64,000 nucleotides of DNA. Source: Polaribacter ponticola (GTDB taxonomy: Bacteria; Bacteroidota; Bacteroidia; Flavobacteriales; Flavobacteriaceae). How positions within the stretch are numbered: the first letter of the stretch is position 1; each line of letters opens with the position of its first letter. The stretch spans positions 520,001 through 584,000 of the forward strand of contig NZ_JAOSLC020000002.1 of NCBI RefSeq assembly GCF_026191475.2, read 5' to 3'. Of this stretch, positions 1 to 9,667 are shown piece by piece. A program made the position numbers and the translations under genes. The notes below the pieces were generated by a model. It searched no databases, was not told where the DNA came from, and worked only from the letters and a program-made list of their open reading frames with translations.

Positions 1-483
1 TTTAATCTAACAATGACTTTTTTAATGTTTTTTTGAAAAATATTAATAGAAATTCTTAATCGCAAGAAAACGAGTATCTTACAATCTGAAAAAAAATAGG
101 ATTTAGAAAAACATTTTCCTTAAAACCATATTTTAGCAATAAATTTTTCTTTTTAGAATAAAACATCTTGAATTTATAATCATATAATTATAACATTTCA
201 CTAAAATGATTCCATATTTGTTATATAGAACAGCCTCTTATTTTATTGAACTTTACGCTTTAATTATACATAATTTACAAAAGAAGTGCATCATAGAGGA
301 GAATAACAATCAATATCTTTATAATAAACATCATACAAAAGGGTTTATAAAAGTTTATTATAAATAACATAAAAAGATGTACTTTACATAAAGAACATCT
401 CTTTATAAGATGATTATATCTGTTTGAACTAAAAAAATGAGATCCTAAATTTATTTTTACTATAATACTGAAATTAAAATACG

Positions 484-622
484 TCTTAGTTTTACATAAC
501 TATTAACTCGTGTTAGGGATTGAAACGACATCCTTTTTAACGTGTTATTGAAGCGATAGCTGAAATAAAACATTAAAAAGATATAGTGTAAAGCCCGACC
601 ACGCCTTTTATGGCGTGGTAAC
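484..622 (+). other. Structured intergenic element upstream of thrS (possible RNA)
   Basis: The stretch can fold: ATCCTTTTTAA (around 530) can pair with TTAAAAAGAT (around 573), and ACCACGCC with GGCGTGGT (about 599-620) makes a perfect short hairpin. The blocks GTGTTAGGGATTGAA and AGTGTAAAGCCCGACC resemble an intergenic motif I recall from other Flavobacteriaceae, but I cannot verify that here. No open reading frame of note covers it. It could be the 3' end of an upstream transcript, a small RNA or a leader. The preceding 1-483 is AT-rich and I see no gene in it. Confidence 0.35.
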
Positions 623-685
623 ATACAAGAAAAAGAAGAACTTTAATAAGTATGTATATATATTGTGTGAAATATTGTTTTCTAA

Positions 686-693
686 TATCTTTG
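686..693 (+). promoter_or_regulatory. Bacteroidota -7 promoter element for thrS
   Basis: TATCTTTG fits the TAnnTTTG consensus, with TTG at 663-665 exactly 20 bases upstream as the -33 element. It lies 23 bases before the thrS start codon, so the leader would be short. No T-box-like structure lies between promoter and gene. Confidence 0.6.
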
Positions 694-716
694 CAACCTC
701 AAATATTAAACATTAA

Positions 717-2657
717 ATGATTAAAATAACTTTACCTGACGGAACTATTAAGGAGTTTGCTAAAAATAGCACTCCAATGGATGTTGCAAAAAGCATTAGT
801 GAAGGGTTTGCTAGAAACGTAATATCTGCAAATTTTAACGACGTAACTGTTGAAACCACTACCCCATTAACCACGGATGGTTCTTTAATTTTATATACAT
901 TTAATGACGATGGTGGTAAGAAAGCTTTTTGGCATTCTTCTGCACACGTTTTAGCAGAAGCAATTTTAAGTTTTTATCCGAAAGCTAAATTAACTATTGG
1001 GCCTGCAATTGATAATGGTTTCTATTATGATATTGATTTAGGTGAAAATGTTATTTCTGATAAGGATTTCCCTGTTATTGAAAAGAAATTCTTGGAAATT
1101 GCGCGTGGAAAACATGAATTTTCTTTACGTTCTATTTCTAAAGCGGATGCGTTATCTTTATATAAAGAAGAAAATAACGAATATAAAGTTGAATTGATTG
1201 AAAACTTAACCGATGGTGAGATTACTTTTTGTGATCATAGCAACTTTACAGATTTATGTAGAGGAGGCCATATACCTAATACCGGTATTTTAAAAGCTAT
1301 AAAAGTAATGAGTGTTGCTGGAGCTTATTGGCGTGGCGACGAGAAAAACAATCAATTAACACGTGTTTATGGAATTAGTTTTCCTAAACAAAAAATGTTA
1401 ACTGAATATTTAGCTTTATTAGAAGAAGCAAAAAAACGTGATCATAGAAAACTTGGTAAAGAGTTAGAGCTATTTACTTTTTCTCAGAAAGTTGGCGCAG
1501 GTTTACCTTTATGGTTACCAAAAGGTGCAGCTTTAAGAAGTCGTTTAGAGGATTTTTTAAAAAAAGCTCAGAAAAAAGCAGGTTACGAAATGGTAATGAC
1601 TCCTCATATTGGTCAGAAAGAACTTTATGTTACTTCTGGGCATTATGAAAAATATGGAGAAGATAGTTTTCAGGCAATAAAAACGCCTAAAATGGATGAA
1701 GAGTTCTTATTAAAACCTATGAATTGTCCACATCATTGTGAAGTTTATAATTTTAAGCCTTATTCTTATAAAGACTTACCAAAACGTTTTGCAGAATTTG
1801 GTACTGTATATAGATATGAACAAAGTGGAGAATTACATGGATTAACACGTGTTAGAGGTTTTACACAAGATGATGCCCATATTTTTTGTACACCAGAACA
1901 ATTAGATCAAGAATTTAAAGAAGTGATCGATTTAGTTTTATATGTATTCGGTTCTTTAGGTTTTGAAGATTTTACAGCTCAAGTTTCTATTAGAGATAAA
2001 AGCAACCCTGATAAATATATAGGAGACACTGAAACTTGGGAAATAGCAGAACAAGCAATTATTAACGCAGCAACAGATAAAGGATTAGATTTTGTAATTG
2101 AAGAAGGTGAAGCAGCATTTTATGGTCCAAAATTAGATTTTATGGTGAAGGATGCTTTAGGTAGAAGTTGGCAGCTTGGTACTATACAAGTTGACTATAA
2201 CTTACCTAAACGGTTCGACTTAACTTACAAAGGTGCAGATAATCAGTTACACAGACCTGTAATGATTCATAGAGCACCGTTTGGTTCTATGGAGCGTTTT
2301 ATTGCTGTATTGCTAGAGCATACGGGAGGAAACTTCCCTCTTTGGCTAACTCCAGATCAAGTTATCTTATTGCCAATCAGTGATAAATATCAAAAATATT
2401 CAGAAAAAGTTTTAGAATCGTTAGAAAATTCCGAAATTCGCGCCCTGGCAGATAACCGAAGTGAGAAAACTGGACGAAAGATTAGAGATGCCGAAGTTAG
2501 CAAGATACCATTTATGGTTATTGTTGGAGAGAAAGAAGAACAAGATGGCACAGTTTCTGTGAGAAGACATGGAGAAGGAGACATTGGAACATTTACTATT
2601 GAAGAATTTATTTCTTTAATAAAAACAGAAGAAAGTAAAACATTGAAGAAATTTTAA
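717..2657 (+). CDS. thrS: Threonine--tRNA ligase
   Basis: Class II aminoacyl-tRNA synthetase that charges tRNA-Thr. The 646-residue length is normal. The order is an N-terminal TGS domain (about 1-60), the editing domain with HSSAH (near 74) and CRGGHIP, then the catalytic core with motif 2 ([14 protein letters not shown]) and motif 3 ([11 protein letters not shown]). A C-terminal anticodon-binding domain contains the VRRHGEGD region. The ATG lies just after a good promoter. infC, rpmI and rplT follow on the same strand, which is the classic translation cluster. No lesions seen; the identification is secure. Confidence 0.98.
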   Translation: MIKITLPDGTIKEFAKNSTPMDVAKSISEGFARNVISANFNDVTVETTTPLTTDGSLILYTFNDDGGKKAFWHSSAHVLAEAILSFYPKAKLTIGPAIDNGFYYDIDLGENVISDKDFPVIEKKFLEIARGKHEFSLRSISKADALSLYKEENNEYKVELIENLTDGEITFCDHSNFTDLCRGGHIPNTGILKAIKVMSVAGAYWRGDEKNNQLTRVYGISFPKQKMLTEYLALLEEAKKRDHRKLGKELELFTFSQKVGAGLPLWLPKGAALRSRLEDFLKKAQKKAGYEMVMTPHIGQKELYVTSGHYEKYGEDSFQAIKTPKMDEEFLLKPMNCPHHCEVYNFKPYSYKDLPKRFAEFGTVYRYEQSGELHGLTRVRGFTQDDAHIFCTPEQLDQEFKEVIDLVLYVFGSLGFEDFTAQVSIRDKSNPDKYIGDTETWEIAEQAIINAATDKGLDFVIEEGEAAFYGPKLDFMVKDALGRSWQLGTIQVDYNLPKRFDLTYKGADNQLHRPVMIHRAPFGSMERFIAVLLEHTGGNFPLWLTPDQVILLPISDKYQKYSEKVLESLENSEIRALADNRSEKTGRKIRDAEVSKIPFMVIVGEKEEQDGTVSVRRHGEGDIGTFTIEEFISLIKTEESKTLKKF

Positions 2658-2728
2658 TTAATTTTGAATTTCAAGAAAAAATTAAAGGTTGGAGAACAGC
2701 CATAAGTTAAATTTTAAATTTATTAGCC

Positions 2729-3289
2729 ATAGCAATACGTAGAAGTAGGTCGAGAAGGCCGTTGAGAGTAATCAAAGAAGATCAGCATAGAATTAATGAA
2801 AAAATAAGATATGTTGACGAAGTTCGTCTTGTAGGCGACAATATAGAAGTGGGTGTATATCCTTTAGATAAAGCTAAAGAATTAGCCAGAGAACAGGAAT
2901 TGGATTTGGTTGAAATTTCACCAAAAGCAAAACCACCTGTTTGTAAAATTATTGATTACAAGAAATTCTTGTATGAGCAAAAGAAACGTGAAAAAGCTTT
3001 AAAGTCGAAAGCAACAAAAGTGACTATTAAAGAAATACGTTTTGGACCTCAAACCGATGAGCATGATTATGAATTTAAAAAGAAACATGCAGTTAAGTTT
3101 TTACAAGATGGTGCTAAATTAAAAGCATTTGTATTCTTTAAAGGACGTTCAATTATTTTTAAGGAACAGGGTCAAATTTTATTATTAAAACTAGCCCAAG
3201 AACTTGAAGAATATGGTAAAGTAGAGCAATTTCCTAAATTAGAAGGTAAACGTATGATTATGTTTATTGCTCCAAAAAAATTGAAATAA
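2729..3289 (+). CDS. infC: Translation initiation factor IF-3 (non-canonical start)
   Basis: IF-3 binds the 30S subunit and enforces correct start-codon selection. The IF3 N- and C-terminal domains are complete ([58 protein letters not shown]). The first standard start codon in frame is TTG at 2762, but the same frame continues upstream as [10 protein letters not shown], matching the MAIR... start I recall for Flavobacteriaceae IF-3. The codon before AIR is ATA at 2729; an ATT at 2711 directly follows an in-frame stop. A rare AT(A/T) start fits the known autoregulation of infC. No ATG is available. Confidence 0.93.
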   Translation: MAIRRSRSRRPLRVIKEDQHRINEKIRYVDEVRLVGDNIEVGVYPLDKAKELAREQELDLVEISPKAKPPVCKIIDYKKFLYEQKKREKALKSKATKVTIKEIRFGPQTDEHDYEFKKKHAVKFLQDGAKLKAFVFFKGRSIIFKEQGQILLLKLAQELEEYGKVEQFPKLEGKRMIMFIAPKKLK

Positions 3290-3366
3290 ATAGAATTAAC
3301 ATTCTATGAGTACTGGACATTGTTCAGCATAAACAATCTTATAAGCAAGATAAAAACGAAGGATAG

Positions 3367-3564
3367 ATGCCTAAAATGAAAACCAAATCTAGCGCCAAAA
3401 AACGATTTAAAGTTACTGGTACTGGAAAAATCAAAAGAAAGCACGCGTTTAAAAGTCACATCTTAACAAAGAAGTCTAAAAAACGTAAATTAAAGTTAAC
3501 TCATGACGGTTTAGTACATAAATCAGATGAGTCTAACATTAAGCAAATGTTAAACTTAAAGTAA
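3367..3564 (+). CDS. rpmI: 50S ribosomal protein L35
   Basis: Small, very basic 65-residue protein of the large ribosomal subunit. It begins [20 protein letters not shown] and carries the family pattern [26 protein letters not shown] in its middle. Length and position between infC and rplT are standard. The 77-base gap after infC contains no terminator, so co-transcription is likely. Confidence 0.97.
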   Translation: MPKMKTKSSAKKRFKVTGTGKIKRKHAFKSHILTKKSKKRKLKLTHDGLVHKSDESNIKQMLNLK

Positions 3565-3658
3565 GTTTAACCAGGGAATTTAATTATTAACCATGGAGTT
3601 AGGCAAAAAATAAAAAGTATTCTTAATTGAATCGCCTACTACAAAACACATTGAAATT

Positions 3659-4002
3659 ATGCCAAGATCAGTAAATTCAGTAGCCTCAAGAAAAAGAAGA
3701 AAAAAATCTTGAAGGCAGCAAAAGGTTACTTCGGACGTAGAAAAAACGTTTACACAGTAGCAAAAAATGCGGTTGAAAAAGGAATGCTTTATGCATACCG
3801 TGACCGTAAAAATAATAAAAGAAACTTTCGTTCTTTATGGATTGTACGTATTAACGCTGCAGCTCGTTTACACGGAATGTCTTACTCTCAGTTTATGGGA
3901 AAAGTTAAAGCCAATCAAATCGAATTAAACCGTAAGGTTTTAGCTGATTTAGCTGTAAATAACCCAGAGGCTTTTAAGGCAGTTGTAGAGAAAATAAAAT
4001 AA
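3659..4002 (+). CDS. rplT: 50S ribosomal protein L20 (apparent one-base frameshift)
   Basis: L20 is an early assembly protein of the 50S subunit. The ATG at 3659 gives [16 protein letters not shown] and then runs into TGA at 3710. One extra A in the A7 run at 3700-3706 restores ...[32 protein letters not shown] through to the stop at 4002, about 114 residues as usual. L20 is essential and everything after the run is perfectly conserved, so a sequencing undercall is far more likely than a real mutation. Without correction only the part from 3709 is readable. A strong terminator follows. Confidence 0.95.
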
Positions 4003-4025
4003 TTATAAATTACTTGCTTATAATA

Positions 4026-4053
4026 AAAACCCAAACGAATTCGTTTGGGTTTT
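4026..4053 (+). terminator. Rho-independent terminator after rplT
   Basis: Perfect inverted repeat with 14-base arms (4026-4039 and 4040-4053, centre GAATTC) followed by further T residues. It closes the thrS-infC-rpmI-rplT transcript. Confidence 0.9.
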
Positions 4054-4085
4054 TTTCATAAATTTACACTCTAAATAACATTATA

Positions 4086-4663
4086 ATGAAATTTAAAATA
4101 TTAATTGCTTTATTTTTTTCTCTATCACTGCCTCTTTTGCACAAGAAACGGTGCTAGAAGATAAAACTATGAAAGGTCAGTTTGAAAAGATATATCGAAT
4201 TTCTACAACTTATCAAACTTATAAAGTAATAGGAAAGGATCGATTTCAAAAACTAAAAGAAAATGTTTTAGACTCTTTATTAAAATCTAAAAAAACAATT
4301 TCTGAAAAAGAAAGTTTATTAAAATCTGAAAGAAAAAACATTCAAAAACTAAACACAGAATTATCTAAAACTAAACTTGATTTAGAAGCTGCTTTGAAGA
4401 AAGAGAACTCAATATCTTTATTAGGTGCTCAACTTAACAAAACTACTTATAATTTAATTTTATGGTTTATAATTATTGCTCTTAGTTTAGCATTAAGTTT
4501 CTTTGTATTTAAATTTTCTCGAAGCAATATATTAACTAATAAAGCTCAAGGTAGCTTACAAGATGTTGAACTTGAATTCGAAAACCATAGAAAAAAAGCA
4601 ATTGAAAGAGAACAAAAATTACGAAGACAATTGCAAGATGAAATTAATAAACACAGAAATTAG
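4086..4663 (+). CDS. Exported coiled-coil protein with one membrane segment (apparent frameshift in signal peptide)
   Basis: I do not recognise a named family. From the ATG at 4086 the frame breaks within the signal peptide. Adding one T to the T7 run at 4113-4119 gives MKFKILIALFFFSITASFAQE, a clean Sec signal peptide with an ASFA|QE cleavage site, joined to ETVLEDKTMKGQFEKIYRIS. The middle (about residues 40-110) is Lys/Glu-rich and likely coiled coil. It is followed by a transmembrane helix (NLILWFIIIALSLALSFFVF) and a charged C-terminal coiled coil. A periplasmic coil with a cytoplasmic tail is the inferred topology. Confidence 0.75.
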
Positions 4664-4774
4664 CAATCAAATTCTCAATAAAAAGAGAATTCTTAAAAAA
4701 AAATGATAAAAATTCGATATAACTGAATTTTTATCAATTCTTTTTAATTTAACCTAAACCGAACTTTTATTTCT

Positions 4775-4782
4775 TAGATTTG
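4775..4782 (+). promoter_or_regulatory. -7 promoter element for the glg operon
   Basis: TAGATTTG fits TAnnTTTG and lies 24 bases before the GTG start of glgA. I see no TTG at the usual -33 distance, so it may be a weak or regulated promoter. Confidence 0.4.
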
Positions 4783-4806
4783 TTTTGAACCTATATGAAA
4801 TAAAAA

Positions 4807-6207
4807 GTGAATTTACTACACATTACCGCAGAGTGCTATCCAATAGCAAAAGTTGGAGGTTTAGCTGATGTTGCTGGAGCTTTACCTAAATATCAAAAAG
4901 AATTAGGTATAAATAGTAGTGTTATTATGCCTTATTATAACAATGTTTTTACTCAGAAAAATGAATTCGAAAAAATATACCAAAGTAATTTAATTCTCGG
5001 AGATAATTATTTAGAATTTAGTATCCTAAAATTAACAAACAACTCACTTGGTTTTGACTTATTTTGTGTAGATGTACCCAATTTATTATATAAAGACTAC
5101 GTATATTCTTTTGATGATACAGAACGTTTTTTAGCTTTTCAAATTGCTACTTTAGATTGGGTTTTAACATTAGAAAACAAACCTGATGTTATTCATACTC
5201 ATGATCATCATACTGGTTTAATTCCATTTATGGTTTCTCAATGTTTTAAATATGAAACTTTAAAAAACACACCCACTATTTTAACAATACATAATGCTCA
5301 ATATCAAGGTTGGTTTGCACATAACAAAGTGTATTTATTACCTCCTTTTAATTTTGACAATGTAGGATTATTAGACTGGGATGGAAGTATTAATCCTTTA
5401 GCTGCTGCAATAAAATGTGCTTGGAAAGTTACTACAGTTTCCCCTTCTTATATGGAAGAACTAAAACTAAAAGCCAACGGTTTAGAAAATCTTTTAAATC
5501 ATGAAAGTAGTAAATGTGTAGGAATCTTAAATGGGATAGATTTCGAAGTTTGGAATCCTGAAACCGATAATTTTATAATAAAAAACTACAATAAAGATAG
5601 TTATATCTCTGGTAAAAGTGAAAATAAAAACTGGCTTTGTGAAAAGTATTCTTTAGACAATACTAAACCTCTTTTTGTTTTTATTGGTAGATTGGTTCAT
5701 GAAAAAGGAGCTGATTTGTTTTCAGATATTTTTAAAATTGCCTTAAAAGAAAATGACATTTCAATATTGCTTTTAGGTTCTGGAGATAAAGAAAATGAAG
5801 AGTCTTTAAAACCTTTGATAGAATTAAAAAATTTTAATGCACATATTGGTTATAATGAAAAATTATCTCATATAATTTATGCTGGCGCTGACTTTTTATT
5901 AATGCCATCTAGAGTAGAACCTTGTGGTTTAAACCAAATGTATTCGTTGCGTTATGGAACAATACCTGTTGTTAATGAAATTGGAGGATTAAAAGACACA
6001 GTAATAGATATTAAAGATGATGGTTTTGGGATTCGTCATGATGGAGTTACAATAGAGAAAGCTACAGATGCCATAAAAAGAGCTTCAGATTTTTATAAAA
6101 ATAAAAACGAATTCTTAAAAAATTCAAAAAAAATAATGGAAATAGACCATTCTTGGAATAATTCTGCCCAAGAATACTTAAACTTATATAAATCGTTAAA
6201 ACAATAA
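4807..6207 (+). CDS. glgA: Glycogen synthase (GT5)
   Basis: Transfers glucose from ADP-glucose to the non-reducing end of a growing alpha-1,4-glucan. It is a 466-residue GT5 glycosyltransferase. The N-terminal KVGGLADV loop (near residue 16) binds ADP-glucose, HTHDHHTGLIP follows, and the C-terminal half has the FIGRLVHEKGADL and PSRVEPCGLNQMYSLRYGTIPVV motifs. The start is GTG at 4807, which alone places MNLLHITAECYPIAKVGG at the N-terminus. glgC begins 4 bases after the stop, so the two are surely one operon. Confidence 0.95.
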   Translation: MNLLHITAECYPIAKVGGLADVAGALPKYQKELGINSSVIMPYYNNVFTQKNEFEKIYQSNLILGDNYLEFSILKLTNNSLGFDLFCVDVPNLLYKDYVYSFDDTERFLAFQIATLDWVLTLENKPDVIHTHDHHTGLIPFMVSQCFKYETLKNTPTILTIHNAQYQGWFAHNKVYLLPPFNFDNVGLLDWDGSINPLAAAIKCAWKVTTVSPSYMEELKLKANGLENLLNHESSKCVGILNGIDFEVWNPETDNFIIKNYNKDSYISGKSENKNWLCEKYSLDNTKPLFVFIGRLVHEKGADLFSDIFKIALKENDISILLLGSGDKENEESLKPLIELKNFNAHIGYNEKLSHIIYAGADFLLMPSRVEPCGLNQMYSLRYGTIPVVNEIGGLKDTVIDIKDDGFGIRHDGVTIEKATDAIKRASDFYKNKNEFLKNSKKIMEIDHSWNNSAQEYLNLYKSLKQ

Positions 6208-6210
6208 ACT

Positions 6211-7475
6211 ATGAATGATAACAATGTACTATCAATTATTTTAGGAGGTGGACAAGGTTCAAGATTATATCCTTTAACTGCTGACAGGTCTAAACCTGCA
6301 GTGCCAATTGCGGGTAAATATAGATTAGTAGATATTCCAATATCAAACTGTATCAATTCGGATATTAAAAGAATCTATGTTTTAACGCAATTTAATTCAG
6401 CTTCTTTAAATCAACATATAAAAAATACATATCATTTTAGTTTTTTTAGTAACGCTTTTGTAGATGTTTTAGCAGCAGAACAAACTATGAAAAGTGACAA
6501 ATGGTTTCAAGGAACCGCAGATGCTGTTAGGCAAAGTATGCATCATTTTTTACAAAACGATTTTGAATATGCATTAATTCTATCTGGTGATCAACTTTAC
6601 AATATGGATTTACAAGATATGATTCAAAAGCATAAAGAGAGTGATGCAGAAATATCAATTGCAACCTATCCTGTAAACGCAAAAGACGCCACTGGTTTTG
6701 GCCTTTTAAAAACAAACTCAGAAAACCAAATTACTTCTTTTATTGAAAAACCTGGAGAAGATCTATTAAAAGATTGGACATCTGAAGTAAGTGATGAAAT
6801 GAAAACAGAAGGTAGAAACTATTTAGCTTCAATGGGAATCTATATTTTTAATAGAGACTTATTAATAAAACTAATGGATAACCCAGATACTATTGATTTT
6901 GGTAAAGAAATTATTCCTCAATCTATTCATAAACACAAAACAGTTAGCTATCAATACGAAGGTTATTGGACAGATATTGGTACAATTGAATCTTTCTTTG
7001 AGGCTAATTTAGGTTTAACAGATGATATTCCTAAATTCGATTTATATGATAAAAAAGAGTTTATACAAGGGCAAGAATTTTACCTACTTCTAAAATTACA
7101 GGTACAAGAATTAATAAATCTGTAATTTCTGATGGTTGTATAATTCATGCAGATATAATTGAAAAAAGTGTAATTGGTATTCGTTCTAGAATTGGAAAAG
7201 ACACTACAGTTACTAACACTTACATGATGGGTAATGACACCTATGAATTATTAAAAGATAAAGAAGTTTTAAAAATTGATAATCTTTTAGGAATTGGAGA
7301 AAGATGTAATATAAATAACTGTATTATAGATAAAAACTGCAGAATAGGAGATGATGTAATTATAAATGGAGGAACTCATTTAGAAGATACAGAAACCAAC
7401 AGTTATTCAATTAAAGACGGTATTGTAGTAATTAAAAAAGGAGCAACCATTCCAAAAGGAACCATAATACAATAA
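6211..7475 (+). CDS. glgC: Glucose-1-phosphate adenylyltransferase (apparent frameshift)
   Basis: Makes ADP-glucose from glucose-1-phosphate and ATP, the committed step of glycogen synthesis. The nucleotidyltransferase signature LGGGQGSRLYPLTADRSKPAVPIAGKYR is at the N-terminus. The frame breaks at the A6 run 7051-7056: as written it ends at 7125, but one added A gives ...DLYDKKRVYTRARILPTSKITGTRINKSVISDG and runs into the left-handed beta-helix domain, ending at 7475. The restored protein of about 421 residues is normal for the family. I read this as a sequence error. It sits between glgA and glgB. Confidence 0.93.
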
Positions 7476-7500
7476 ATTCATTTTCACTTAAAACAACTAA

Positions 7501-9408
7501 ATGTCTAAAGTTATAGCTCATAGTTTATTTACCGAATTTGATGTTAGCTTATTTAAAGCTGGTAAACATTATAGATTATACGAAAAATTTGGTTCGCATA
7601 TTACTACTGTAAAAGGTATAGAAGGCACTTATTTTGCTGTCTGGGCACCTAGTGCAAAAGAAGTTTCTGTTATTGGAGATTTTAACTATTGGAACGATTC
7701 TGAACATCAACTTAATGTAAGATGGGATTCTAGCGGTATTTGGGAAGGTTTTATACCACATGTTGGTAAAGGGGACGTTTACAAGTATAAAATTAAAAGT
7801 AACAATAATAATATTGTTACAGAAAAATCTGATCCTTACGCTCGTAGGTGTGAGCATCCACCTAAAACGGCTTCTATAGTTTGGGAAGATAATTATGGTT
7901 GGAAAGACAAAAAATGGATGAAATCGCGTAAAAAGAATAATGCTTTAGACGCACCATATTCTGTTTATGAAGTTCATTTGGGTTCTTGGAAAAAGCAAAT
8001 AGAAGATGATCGTTTTTTAAGTTACACAGAGCTAGCAACTGAATTAGTAGATTATGTTGATGAAATGAATTTTACACATGTAGAATTTATGCCTGTTATG
8101 GAATATCCTTACGACCCTAGTTGGGGATATCAATTAACCGGTTACTTCGCTCCTACTTCTAGATTTGGTTATCCTGATGAATTTAAATTTTTGGTAGATA
8201 AATTTCACGAAAAAGGTATTGGAGTTATTCTCGATTGGGTTCCTTCACACTTTCCTTCTGACGCTCATGGTTTAGGTAATTTTGATGGTTCAAACTTATA
8301 TGAACATCCGGATGTTAGGAAAGGTTATCATCAAGATTGGAAAAGTTTAATTTTTAATTATGGTAGAAACGAAATAAAATCTTTCTTAATAAGTAATGCA
8401 TTATTTTGGTTAGACCAATACCATGCAGATGGGCTTCGTGTAGATGCAGTTGCTTCTATGTTGTTTTTAGATTATTCTAGAAAAGATGGAGAATGGGAAC
8501 CAAATGAATATGGTGGGAGAGAAAATTTAGAAGCAATTTCTTTTATCAAAGAAATGAACGTTGCAGTTTATGAAAACTATCCAGATGTACAAACAATAGC
8601 AGAAGAATCCACTTCATTCCCTAAAGTATCTAGCCCAGTTTTTTCTGGCGGATTAGGTTTTGGTATGAAATGGATGATGGGTTGGATGCATGATACCTTA
8701 GACTTTTATGCTAAAGAACCAATTTATAGAAAGCATAATCAAAATGAATTAACTTTCAGTTTAAATTACGCATTTACAGAAAACTTTATGCTACCACTAT
8801 CGCATGATGAAGTTGTGTATGGTAAAAAAGCTATTGTAGATAAAATGCCAGGTGATGAATGGCAAAAATTTGGTAATTTAAGATTATTATATAGTCTTAT
8901 GTTTATGCATCCAGGAACAAAATTATTGTTTCAAGGTGGTGAATTTGGTCAAACATCAGAATGGAATTTTAATGGAAGTCTAGATTGGCATTTACTAGAA
9001 TATGATGTACATAAAGGCGCGCAAACCTTAGTAAAAGAGCTAAATAAACTATACAAAAAAGAACCTGCTTTACATGAAAAACAATTTTCTCATGAAGGTT
9101 TCGAATGGATAGATCATGGAGATCATAAAAACTCCGTTTTATCTTTTATTAGAAAAGGTAAAAATGAAGCTGATAACATAATTGTTGTATTGAACCTTAC
9201 TCCTGTTCCAAGAGAAAATTATAGAATAGGAATTCCTAAAAAAGGAACACTAAAACAAGTTTTTAATAGTGATGACAACAAATATTATGGTACAGGAAAC
9301 TTTAAAACAAAGAAACTTACTTCTAATAAAAAAGAGTGGAACGGTCGGAAAAACTCTATAGAATTAAACCTACCACCTTTGGGAATGATAGCATTCAAAT
9401 ATAAATAA
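7501..9408 (+). CDS. glgB: 1,4-alpha-glucan branching enzyme (GH13)
   Basis: Cuts alpha-1,4 chains and reattaches them as alpha-1,6 branches. In its 635 residues the N-terminal CBM48-like domain (FAVWAPSAKEVSVIGDFNYW) is followed by a GH13 barrel. The nucleophile Asp is in GLRVDAVASML, the acid Glu in TIAEES and the third carboxylate in LPLSHDEVVYGKK. The C-terminal beta domain is complete. It starts 25 bases after glgC and ends at a terminator, so it is the last gene of the glgACB operon. Confidence 0.96.
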   Translation: MSKVIAHSLFTEFDVSLFKAGKHYRLYEKFGSHITTVKGIEGTYFAVWAPSAKEVSVIGDFNYWNDSEHQLNVRWDSSGIWEGFIPHVGKGDVYKYKIKSNNNNIVTEKSDPYARRCEHPPKTASIVWEDNYGWKDKKWMKSRKKNNALDAPYSVYEVHLGSWKKQIEDDRFLSYTELATELVDYVDEMNFTHVEFMPVMEYPYDPSWGYQLTGYFAPTSRFGYPDEFKFLVDKFHEKGIGVILDWVPSHFPSDAHGLGNFDGSNLYEHPDVRKGYHQDWKSLIFNYGRNEIKSFLISNALFWLDQYHADGLRVDAVASMLFLDYSRKDGEWEPNEYGGRENLEAISFIKEMNVAVYENYPDVQTIAEESTSFPKVSSPVFSGGLGFGMKWMMGWMHDTLDFYAKEPIYRKHNQNELTFSLNYAFTENFMLPLSHDEVVYGKKAIVDKMPGDEWQKFGNLRLLYSLMFMHPGTKLLFQGGEFGQTSEWNFNGSLDWHLLEYDVHKGAQTLVKELNKLYKKEPALHEKQFSHEGFEWIDHGDHKNSVLSFIRKGKNEADNIIVVLNLTPVPRENYRIGIPKKGTLKQVFNSDDNKYYGTGNFKTKKLTSNKKEWNGRKNSIELNLPPLGMIAFKYK

Positions 9409-9460
9409 ATTAAAAGCTCTTTCTTTGCTAATAAATCAGCAAAAAAAGAGCTTTTAATTT
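9408..9460 (+). terminator. Terminator of the glgACB operon
   Basis: Long imperfect hairpin beginning at the glgB stop: AATTAAAAGCTCTTTCTTTGCT pairs with AGCAAAAAAAGAGCTTTTAATT across an 8-base loop, then T residues. The gap to 9667 otherwise shows no gene. Confidence 0.8.
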
Positions 9461-9667
9461 TCATATACTTTAATAAAACTGCTCGATTTTAAGACTTTAA
9501 AAATTCTTTAACTAATAAACAAAAGAAGTTACAGAACCAATCAATTTAAAGATTAAAGCAATAAATTAACCATAATAAAGACGAATACGATATCGTAAAA
9601 AAAGAGGTTTTACCAAACTTTATATTCAAACTTTTACGATTTTTGTAAACCAAAAACAACCAAAATT

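Noticed and set aside
510..540. CRISPR-repeat-like GTTAGGGATTGAAAC near 513
   Set aside because: Only one copy is present, with no regular spacing and no cas genes.
484..716. T-box leader of thrS
   Set aside because: No T-box sequence (AGGGUGGNACCGCG type), and the promoter lies only 23 bases before the gene.
7051..7056. Programmed frameshifting in glgC, glnN, pyrF and others
   Set aside because: Too many unrelated genes are affected, the sites have no shared slippery heptamer or downstream structure, and one (icmF) is not in a slippery run.
9461..9667. Possible leader gene before the GH31 gene
   Set aside because: No start codon with a sensible frame; only AT-rich spacer.
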